Source: Bacillota bacterium | Lineage (GTDB): Bacteria > Bacillota > Sulfobacillia > RBS10-35 | Direction of reading: 5' to 3' | Assembly (NCBI GenBank): GCA_029960865.1 | Contig: JASBVX010000044.1 | Coordinates: forward strand, 1 to 8,812 | Length of the DNA: 8,812 nt | Shown here: positions 1 to 4,245 of the stretch, piece after piece | Layout of the letters: the number at the start of each line of letters is the position of its first letter | Numbering within the stretch: the stretch's first letter is position 1 | Notes under the pieces: generated by a model | Database searches by the model: none | What the model was told of the DNA's origin: nothing | What the model saw: the letters and a program-made list of their open reading frames with translations, nothing else | Translations under genes and position numbers: made by a program

Positions 1-251
1 TCGTCCTCATCGCCCTGGTAGTGGCCGCGGCCGGCGTTCCTTTTCCAGTGGGCCCCTGGGCGCTGGGGGCCCTCGGATGGCTGGTGGCCTTGGGCTTGCG
101 GGGGCGGTTGGCCCTCATGGCGAAGCGCCTTGAAGGCCACGGAAAGGATCGCGCCCAATGGGTGGTGGTGGGGGCATCGGGCCCCGCCGAGGGAGCCCTT
201 CTCGCCCTGGGTTTCTGGGCCCTCCTCGGAGGCTGGTGGGCCCCTCACTGA
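1..251 (+). CDS. C-terminal part of an unidentified membrane protein (5' end outside window)
   Basis: The reading frame is open from the left edge and ends at TGA 249-251, so about 82 C-terminal residues are visible. They contain two strongly hydrophobic stretches. The first, roughly residues 1-32, is rich in Val, Ala, Leu, Gly and Trp. The second, roughly residues 58-78, comes after a short charged segment (Lys/Arg/Glu/His/Asp). This pattern fits the last two membrane helices of an integral membrane protein with a loop between them. I do not recognise the family and no catalytic motif is visible. An in-frame GTG at 21 is inside the first hydrophobic stretch and is unlikely to be the true start. 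The next gene on this strand begins 90 nt downstream behind its own promoter, so the two need not be co-transcribed. Confidence 0.6.
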   Translation, partial: VLIALVVAAAGVPFPVGPWALGALGWLVALGLRGRLALMAKRLEGHGKDRAQWVVVGASGPAEGALLALGFWALLGGWWAPH

Positions 252-269
252 AGGCCTCACCCCGGAGGG

Positions 270-299
270 TTGACAACCGAACACCTGTTCCCTTACCCT
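270..299 (+). promoter_or_regulatory. Sigma-A-type promoter of the LysM/YneA-like gene
   Basis: A perfect -35 hexamer TTGACA lies at 270-275. With an 18-nt spacer it is followed by TACCCT at 294-299, which keeps the first, second and last bases of the -10 consensus. A start of transcription near 306 would give a leader of about 36 nt before the ATG at 342. The LexA-like operator lies inside the spacer, as expected for direct repression. The -35 is convincing; the -10 is weak. Confidence 0.55.
278..291 (+). promoter_or_regulatory. LexA (DinR/SOS) operator
   Basis: The 14-mer CGAACACCTGTTCC matches the Gram-positive LexA box CGAAC-N4-GTTCG/C in both half-sites. It differs from the classical consensus (CGAACRNRYGTTYC) only in one central position. 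It sits between the -35 and -10 of the promoter of a YneA-like gene, and yneA in Bacillus subtilis is a classical LexA target. The combination of motif, position and target gene makes SOS control likely. No lexA gene is visible in the window. Confidence 0.72.
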
Positions 300-341
300 C
301 AGGACAAGAGATGAACATGCGTTTGCCTAAGGGGTGGCCTC

Positions 342-593
342 ATGAAACGGATGCTGGCCTTTCTCGCGACGGCGGTCTTTCTTTGGGGTCTTGCCTACTG
401 GCATCCTGCGGGGGCTGAAGGCCTACGAGAACCGGCGACGGTGGTGGTCCAGCCCGGCGATACCCTCTGGCAGCTGGCCACCCGTTACGCTTCGCCTCGG
501 GAAGATCTGCGCCGCTGGATCGACCGGGTCATGGAGCATAACCACCTCCAAAGCCCTCTGATCTATCCCGGACAGGTGCTGGAGATTCCCTAA
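342..593 (+). CDS. yneA: YneA-like LysM protein, probable SOS cell-division suppressor
   Basis: This 83-residue protein has a Lys/Arg start, a hydrophobic segment (about residues 4-24) that acts as signal peptide or membrane anchor, and one LysM domain (about residues 34-83). The domain opens with VVQPGDTLWQLA and closes with IYPGQVLEIP. Between them lies a segment ending in an Asn-His-Leu-Gln motif. YneA of Bacillus has the same architecture: anchor, GDTLW-type LysM and a short C-terminus. YneA is made after DNA damage and blocks septation from outside the membrane. The ATG at 342 is preceded by AGGGG at 330-334 with 7 nt spacing. The LexA-type operator upstream supports the assignment. LysM domains bind peptidoglycan and are common, so a generic cell-wall LysM protein remains possible, but size, architecture and operator together favour YneA. 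Confidence 0.75.
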   Translation: MKRMLAFLATAVFLWGLAYWHPAGAEGLREPATVVVQPGDTLWQLATRYASPREDLRRWIDRVMEHNHLQSPLIYPGQVLEIP

Positions 594-630
594 GGTTACT
601 TCCTATAATGTATATTATGTAAACTCGAGA

Positions 631-663
631 ACCCATCGACCGCGTCCTTCGGTTATCATGGGT
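631..663 (+). other. Imperfect hairpin in the leader of the downstream ORF
   Basis: ACCCAT (631-636) pairs with ATGGGT (658-663), and an inner ACCG (639-642) pairs with CGGT (650-653). Together they give a 10-bp stem with a 2x4 internal loop and a 7-nt apical loop. No T-run follows, so it does not look like a terminator. It ends four bases before the GGGAGG ribosome-binding site of the next ORF, so it could affect access to that site. A hairpin of this size could also arise by chance. Confidence 0.3.
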
Positions 664-666
664 AGC

Positions 667-672
667 GGGAGG
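667..672 (+). promoter_or_regulatory. Shine-Dalgarno GGGAGG pointing to an ATA codon
   Basis: GGGAGG at 667-672 is a strong ribosome-binding site in a stretch with no nearby in-frame ATG, GTG or TTG. Seven bases downstream is ATA (680-682), which is in frame with the open reading frame that ends at 1078. This spacing is what suggests ATA as initiator. The ATG at 658 is upstream of the site and in another frame that soon stops. Confidence 0.4.
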
Positions 673-679
673 TCCTTCC

Positions 680-1078
680 ATAGCGTCCTTTTCATGCGTA
701 TGGGAAGAAGGTTACCTATACCTGCAGGGGGAAGATGAGGGGCTGCAGCTAAGGCTCACCCGCCCTCTCCCACCGGAAGAGGGGTCTCACCTCTTGGCCT
801 TTTTTGCCCTGGCGCGAAAGGGGCAGCGGGCTATCTATCGCACGCCCGACGAGGCGCTCTCCTTCTATGCCGATCCTCGGCCAGGGGATGTGACCCGCCT
901 GACAGTGGAATGGTCGGCTGCAGGCCATGCCACCTTCAGCGCTTTGCTGCCAAGGCATCATCTCTTTGTGGAGCATCCGTCGACCCACCGGGAGGCCCAA
1001 GACGCCACGGAAGGCCTGGAGGCAGGAGATGGAACTCCTGCGCCTTTCCCTCGGAAGGAGTCCCAGCGGCAGCCCTGA
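680..1078 (+). CDS. Hypothetical protein, possible ATA start (alternative TTG start at 794)
   Basis: The frame is open from 623 (after a TAA at 620-622) to the TGA at 1076-1078. It reads like coding DNA well upstream of the first standard start: from about 695 the codons give a plausible mix with segments such as WEEGYLYLQGEDEG. The only well-placed Shine-Dalgarno site (667-672) points to ATA 680-682, giving about 132 residues. Starting at TTG 794, behind GAGGGG at 779-784, gives 94. The predicted protein has alternating charged and beta-prone stretches, no signal peptide, no Cys pair and no family I recognise. The Pro/Glu/Lys-rich C-terminus overlaps by 143 nt the 3' end of the gene on the other strand. 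It could also be a decayed gene that lost its start by a small indel near 694-703, where an ATG lies in a neighbouring frame. Confidence 0.45.
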   Translation: MASFSCVWEEGYLYLQGEDEGLQLRLTRPLPPEEGSHLLAFFALARKGQRAIYRTPDEALSFYADPRPGDVTRLTVEWSAAGHATFSALLPRHHLFVEHPSTHREAQDATEGLEAGDGTPAPFPRKESQRQP

Positions 1079-1865
1079 ACTGGGAAAGGGGCAGCAGGAG
1101 GCAACCGGGCTTTCCGAGGGGTTCGATCATGCCATCCCCCACGAGGGCGGCCGTCCCCGTCTCCAGCCAGAGCCCCCAGCGCAGGGCCCTTGGGGCGCGG
1201 CTGAGGCTCTGCACCCAGGTGAGAAAGTGGCTACCATGGGAGGCGGCACCGGCGATGGCGAAAGAGGGAAGAAGGCCCCAGCCGGGGGCTGGCGTTTCTC
1301 CGTCCCTTGCCGCCAACCATCCCCCCGCCAGGGAGGCTGCCCCTCCTAGGAAGGCGATGGGCGTCCCCTGGCGATACGCCGCCTGGAGGGCTGTGGTAAA
1401 GGAGCTGTCGCTCCCCAACAAGGCGCCCTGTTCCGGGTCCTGCCCCGCCACGATCACCAGATCGCTTTCCAAGAGCCCATCCCAGCGGCGGGGATCTTCG
1501 GCGTCGGTGCGGGTGACCAGGGCCAAAGCGCTGATCTTTTCCACGCCGAAGCGGTTCAGCTGGCGGGCGATGTGGCGCGCCGGCGGGGCAAAGGAAACAT
1601 CCATGCCCGCCACCACCATCACGCGGCTCCCCCTCCCCCGCGCCAGGTGAAGAAGGCGCAGGGTCAGGGGGTCGGACAGGCGGCTGTCGGCGGCGAGAAG
1701 GACCGGCCCTCCCCCTTCCCGCGGAAGGATTCGCTCCTGGAGGTTTTGGGACCAGGCCTTTCCTTTGGCCGGTCGCTGCAGCTTTCCCCGCAAACCGGAG
1801 AGGCGGTGTTGAATCCACCATTGGAAATCAGTGATGGCCCCATCCAGCACCTCGCGCAAGTCCAT
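936..1865 (-). CDS. Cyanophycinase/peptidase S51-like protein, probably catalytically altered
   Basis: This 309-residue protein follows the layout of the cyanophycinase/S51 (type-1 glutamine-amidotransferase-like) fold: GGGPVLLAAD (51-60) as first strand, GRGSRVMVVAG (77-87), a segment DLVIVAGQDPEQGALL (135-150) in place of the usual FTGGDQ-type loop, AFLGGAASLAGG (171-182) at the nucleophile elbow, GWGLLP (195-200) followed by SHGSHF (209-214), and the C-terminal HLLPPGLPW. Active S51 enzymes have GTSAG at the elbow. Here it is degenerate: either Ala replaces Ser, or Ser178 sits in AASLA with both glycines lost. It may therefore be a pseudoenzyme or have another substrate. About 45 N-terminal residues precede the domain. 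ATG 1865 has no Shine-Dalgarno, but a -10-like TATAGT lies six bases upstream. The family call rests on motif order by eye; remote alternatives within the same fold are possible. Confidence 0.62.
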   Translation of the reverse strand: MDLREVLDGAITDFQWWIQHRLSGLRGKLQRPAKGKAWSQNLQERILPREGGGPVLLAADSRLSDPLTLRLLHLARGRGSRVMVVAGMDVSFAPPARHIARQLNRFGVEKISALALVTRTDAEDPRRWDGLLESDLVIVAGQDPEQGALLGSDSSFTTALQAAYRQGTPIAFLGGAASLAGGWLAARDGETPAPGWGLLPSFAIAGAASHGSHFLTWVQSLSRAPRALRWGLWLETGTAALVGDGMIEPLGKPGCLLLPLSQFRAAAGTPSEGKAQEFHLLPPGLPWRLGPPGGSTDAPQRDDALAAKR

Positions 1866-1871
1866 GGTGGA

Positions 1872-1898
1872 ACTATACTACGTTTCCTTCGGGGCCAA
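1872..1898 (-). promoter_or_regulatory. Candidate promoter of the S51-like gene, giving a leaderless mRNA
   Basis: On the minus strand TATAGT (1877-1872, five of six matches to the -10 consensus) lies exactly six bases before the ATG at 1865. A weak -35 such as TTGGCC (1898-1893, 15-nt spacer) or TTTGGC (16-nt spacer) overlaps the T-rich tail of the preceding terminator. Transcription would begin at or next to the A of the ATG, which agrees with the lack of a ribosome-binding site. Confidence 0.45.
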
Positions 1899-1929
1899 AA
1901 GAAAGGAGGGCGCCCCTCCCGAGGCGCCC
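1897..1929 (-). terminator. Rho-independent terminator of the aldehyde dehydrogenase gene
   Basis: Perfect 7-bp arms GGGCGCC (1908-1914) and GGCGCCC (1923-1929) enclose an 8-nt loop. On the minus strand they are followed by a pyrimidine tract, TCCTTTCTTTT (1907-1897). The hairpin lies 20 nt past the aldehyde dehydrogenase stop codon and before the next gene, as a terminator should. Confidence 0.75.
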
Positions 1930-1948
1930 CCCTTCCCGGGATTTCAGG

Positions 1949-3433
1949 TCACTGATTATCGATCTGGGCCCTTTGCAGGCGGCCGCTGTAATCGACATAG
2001 ACCGCCTTCCATTCGCTGTAGGCATCCAGAGCTGCCTGCCCCGCTTCCCGGTGGCCGTTCCCGGTGTTACGGTAGCCCCCAAAGGGCAGCTGGATTTCGG
2101 CCCCGATCGTCCCGGCGTTGATGTAGACGATGCCGGTGGCCAGGTCCCGGATGGCTTTGAAGGCCCGATTGACGTCCTGGGTGAACATGGCGCTGGAAAG
2201 GCCATACTGGACGCTGTTATTCACCTTGATGGCCTCTTCCATGGTATCCACCGGAATGAGGGCCAGGACCGGACCGAAGATCTCCTCCGTCGCAATCCGC
2301 ATATCGGGCCTCACCTCGGCGAAGAGGGTGGGCTTGTAGAAGGCTCCTTTGGCCAAGTCCCCTTCGGTGGCCGGTTCGCCCCCCACCACCAGGCGGGCGC
2401 CTTCCTTTTTGCCGATTTCCACGTACATATGAACCTTTTCCCGGGCTCGGGCGTGAATGAGGGGTCCCACATCGGTGCTTTCGAGGAGGCCATCGCCCAA
2501 ACGAAGCTCAGCCGCCCGCTCTGCCAATTTATCCTCCAGGGCCTTGGCGACGCTCCTTTGCACGATGACGCGGCTGGCGGCCGTGCAGCGCTGGCCTGAC
2601 GTCCCAAAAGCGCTCCAGAGGATCCCGTCCACCGCCAGATCCAGGTTGGCGTCCTCCAGCACGATGACAGCATTCTTTCCGCCCAGCTCCAGGGTTACCC
2701 GCTTCATGCCATGCTCTGCCGCCGTCACCGCGACGTGCTGGCCCGATTCCACCGACCCCGTGAAGGAGATCAGCTGCACGTGGGGATGGCGGATGAGGGT
2801 CTCTCCCACCGTATCTCCGGGGCCGTAAACCAGGTTGACGACCCCTTCAGGAATCCCCGCTTCCTCCAGCACCTCCACCAAAAGGGCCGCCATGATCGGC
2901 GTATCGCTGGCCGGCTTGAACACCACCGTGTTCCCCAAAATCAGGGCCGGCATCATCTTCCAGAAGGGAATAGCGGTGGGGAAATTCCACGGTGTGATGA
3001 TCCCCACCACCCCCAAAGGTTCCCGGAGGCTGAAGGCGAACTTGTTGGGCAGCTCTGAGGGGACCGTGTGGCCAAACTGCCGGCGCCCCTCGGCCGCCAT
3101 GTAGTAGGCGATGTCGATGGCTTCCTGCACGTCTCCCCGGGCTTCGGGAAGCACCTTCCCCATCTCCCGGGTCAGCATCCGGGCCAGCTCTTCCTTGCGC
3201 CGGACCAGGATTTCCGCCGCCTTGAAGAGGATCTCCCCCCGTTTAGGGGCCGGATAAAGCCTCCAGCTCTCAAAGGCCTTGCGCGCCGCCTCCACGGCGG
3301 CCTCCACATCCTCCGGCCCGGAAAGGGCCACCTCCCCCAGGGGTTCCCCATTGGCGGGGTTGATGCTTTGGTAACGGCGGCCGCTCTTGGCCTCCACCCA
3401 TTTCCCGTCGATAAAATTGGCGTAAAATTTCAA
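1949..3433 (-). CDS. NAD(P)-dependent aldehyde dehydrogenase, substrate unassigned
   Basis: This 494-residue protein has the full aldehyde dehydrogenase superfamily layout and would oxidise an aldehyde or semialdehyde to the acid in the cytosol. Visible motifs are TPWNFP with Asn150, VFKPA with Lys173 for the cofactor, FTGS (224-227), LELGGKNA with the general base Glu249, SGQRCTAAS with the catalytic Cys283, EEIFGPV (383-389), and LPFGG (449-453). The C-terminus ends in a WKAVYVDYSGRLQ-type tail found in a bacterial subgroup near alpha-ketoglutarate-semialdehyde dehydrogenases; its substrate cannot be read from sequence. The start chosen is TTG 3433, six bases after AAAGGAGGG. An in-frame ATG 54 nt upstream lacks a ribosome-binding site and would add residues unlike the family N-terminus. 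It stands alone between two terminator-like structures, so context gives no pathway. Confidence 0.93.
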   Translation of the reverse strand: MKFYANFIDGKWVEAKSGRRYQSINPANGEPLGEVALSGPEDVEAAVEAARKAFESWRLYPAPKRGEILFKAAEILVRRKEELARMLTREMGKVLPEARGDVQEAIDIAYYMAAEGRRQFGHTVPSELPNKFAFSLREPLGVVGIITPWNFPTAIPFWKMMPALILGNTVVFKPASDTPIMAALLVEVLEEAGIPEGVVNLVYGPGDTVGETLIRHPHVQLISFTGSVESGQHVAVTAAEHGMKRVTLELGGKNAVIVLEDANLDLAVDGILWSAFGTSGQRCTAASRVIVQRSVAKALEDKLAERAAELRLGDGLLESTDVGPLIHARAREKVHMYVEIGKKEGARLVVGGEPATEGDLAKGAFYKPTLFAEVRPDMRIATEEIFGPVLALIPVDTMEEAIKVNNSVQYGLSSAMFTQDVNRAFKAIRDLATGIVYINAGTIGAEIQLPFGGYRNTGNGHREAGQAALDAYSEWKAVYVDYSGRLQRAQIDNQ

Positions 3434-3491
3434 GCCTGTCCCTCCTTTAGGTTGCTTCTGCCCTTTCAAGGTACCATTAAACATCCGGGGG

Positions 3492-3523
3492 AAAAAGGAG
3501 GTGGGCCTCAGAGGTTGAGGGCC
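3492..3523 (-). terminator. Weak terminator-like hairpin after the TIGR04086-type gene
   Basis: On the minus strand GGC(C)CTCA pairs with TGAGGCC (3523-3516 with 3510-3504) as a 7-bp stem with one bulged base. A run of five T (3496-3492) follows seven bases later. The stem overlaps the last codons of the gene and the T-run is distant, so it may be a weak terminator or only chance. Confidence 0.3.
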
Positions 3524-3879
3524 AGGATCCCTCCCAGAACCCCCAGGAATAGAGCCAGACCCATATCGGCCAGGAAAGGTCCCAGGCTGACCGCCGTGGA
3601 AAACATGAGCAGGCTCAGGGCTGCTGCGGCCAGGCCATAGAAAAGGCCGCCCAGCGCACCATGAAACCATCCCCTGGCCCCTGCCCGGCGGGCGGCCACG
3701 CCCCCCGCCCAAAGGGCCAGGAAATACCCGGAATAATGGGCAGCCTTTAGGGAGGGCCCTTCCGCCAGGCCTCCCCACCGGATCAGAAGGGCCCAGGCCA
3801 GGGCCAGCAGTGCCGCCCCCAAAAGACCCGCCACGCCGCCCCAAAGAATTGCCCCCCAGCGCGTCTCCTGCCCTCCCAA
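3508..3879 (-). CDS. TIGR04086 / YrzE-like four-helix membrane protein
   Basis: From TTG 3879 this is a 123-residue protein, almost entirely hydrophobic, with four predicted helices at about residues 9-33, 46-63, 71-93 and 102-123. The N-terminal RWGAILWGGVAGLL-type helix, the Gly/Ala-rich third helix after a His-Gly-Ala turn, and the overall size resemble the TIGR04086 (DUF3792, YrzE) family of Firmicutes, whose function is unknown. The start is a choice: the frame stays open up to TTG 3933, but that codon lies in the T-run of the upstream terminator. TTG 3879 has GGTGG seven bases upstream and puts the first helix near the N-terminus, as in the family. I found no clear promoter in the roughly 50 bases between terminator and start, so expression may depend on incomplete termination. 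Confidence 0.72.
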   Translation of the reverse strand: MGGQETRWGAILWGGVAGLLGAALLALAWALLIRWGGLAEGPSLKAAHYSGYFLALWAGGVAARRAGARGWFHGALGGLFYGLAAAALSLLMFSTAVSLGPFLADMGLALFLGVLGGILALNL

Positions 3880-3931
3880 GGCAAATCCACCCCTGGCTTC
3901 CCATATGAAAGCCAAGGCTCTTTCATCCCAC

Positions 3932-3959
3932 AAAAAAGCGGGGGCCTTGGGGCCCCCGC
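3932..3959 (-). terminator. Strong Rho-independent terminator of the SASP gene
   Basis: Perfect 9-bp arms GCGGGGGCC (3938-3946) and GGCCCCCGC (3951-3959) enclose a 4-nt loop and are followed on the minus strand by TTTTTT (3937-3932). It begins 14 nt after the SASP stop codon and closes the transcription unit that includes the spore-protein gene and perhaps the helicase operon. Confidence 0.9.
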
Positions 3960-3972
3960 CGGAGGCGGATCT

Positions 3973-4179
3973 TCAGCTGGGCGGGTCAGGGTTTTTGTCC
4001 CATTCCCGGCGGGCTCTGCGGATCATCTTCCGGACCATGCCGCCGCCGATCTTTCCCACTTCACGGGTGGTCAAGCGGCTCCAGCCTCGCTCCTCGATAT
4101 CGTCATCGAGACCCAGCTCTCGTGCCACCTCGTATTTCAGGCGGTCTAGCGACGTTTCCGAGCGCGGTCGCTCCTTCAT
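3973..4179 (-). CDS. Alpha/beta-type small acid-soluble spore protein (SASP)
   Basis: This 68-residue basic protein matches the SASP alpha/beta family, which coats and protects DNA in the dormant spore. The first signature is LDRLKYEVARELGL (11-24), corresponding to the family's KYEIAQEFG-type segment where germination protease GPR cuts after the Glu (here Glu17). The second is LTTREVGKIGGGMVRKMI (36-53), corresponding to the DNA-binding GSVGGEITKRLV-type helix. Between them is an acidic stretch and a Gly-Trp (32-33), as in SASPs of several clostridial thermophiles rather than the major Bacillus ones. The family's conserved Asn before the GG turn is replaced by Val41. The ATG has a textbook AGGAGGT seven bases upstream. 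It lies 66 nt after the helicase gene with its own sigma-G-like promoter. The Arg/Lys-rich tail ends in DKNPDPPS. Confidence 0.9.
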   Translation of the reverse strand: MKERPRSETSLDRLKYEVARELGLDDDIEERGWSRLTTREVGKIGGGMVRKMIRRARREWDKNPDPPS

Positions 4180-4195
4180 CTCTTCGACCTCCTGT

Positions 4196-4208
4196 GTCGG
4201 CTGCCGAC
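4196..4208 (-). other. Stem-loop at the predicted 5' end of the SASP mRNA
   Basis: GTCGG (4196-4200) and CCGAC (4204-4208) form a perfect 5-bp stem with a 3-nt loop. The predicted transcription start from the sigma-G-like promoter is near 4208, so the mRNA would open directly with this hairpin, followed by ACAGGAGGT, the ribosome-binding site. Such 5'-terminal hairpins are known to stabilise some bacterial mRNAs; here this is inference. Confidence 0.4.
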
Positions 4209-4213
4209 GGCCT

Positions 4214-4242
4214 TAATATGCCCCGCCGCCGCCCGGCGATTC
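4214..4242 (-). promoter_or_regulatory. Sigma-G-type forespore promoter of the SASP gene
   Basis: On the minus strand CATATTA (4220-4214) fits the sigma-G -10 consensus CATNHTA at all positions. Seventeen bases upstream GAATC (4242-4238) fits four of five positions of the -35 consensus GHATR. The site lies in the gap between the helicase stop codon and the SASP start, 35 nt before the ATG. SASP genes are the classical sigma-G targets, so motif, spacing and target agree. Confidence 0.65.
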
Positions 4243-4245
4243 TCT

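Noticed and set aside
604..618. TATAAT and TATTAT sequences as a second + strand promoter
   Set aside because: The -10-like hexamers are good but nothing resembling TTGACA lies 15-19 bases upstream of either; kept only as an AT-rich leader.
910..1650. Long + strand open frame opposite the S51-like gene
   Set aside because: Its translation is Arg/Pro/Ala/Ser-rich low-complexity sequence with no domain; it is the GC-driven shadow of the minus-strand gene.
3434..3904. Long open extension upstream of the aldehyde dehydrogenase in the same frame
   Set aside because: It lies antiparallel in frame to nothing family-like, overlaps the membrane-protein gene on the same strand, and the strong AAAGGAGGG site with TTG 3433 marks the true start.
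3880..3933. TTG at 3933 as start of the TIGR04086-type protein
   Set aside because: The codon lies within the T-run of the SASP terminator and has no ribosome-binding site; TTG 3879 fits family length and has GGTGG upstream.
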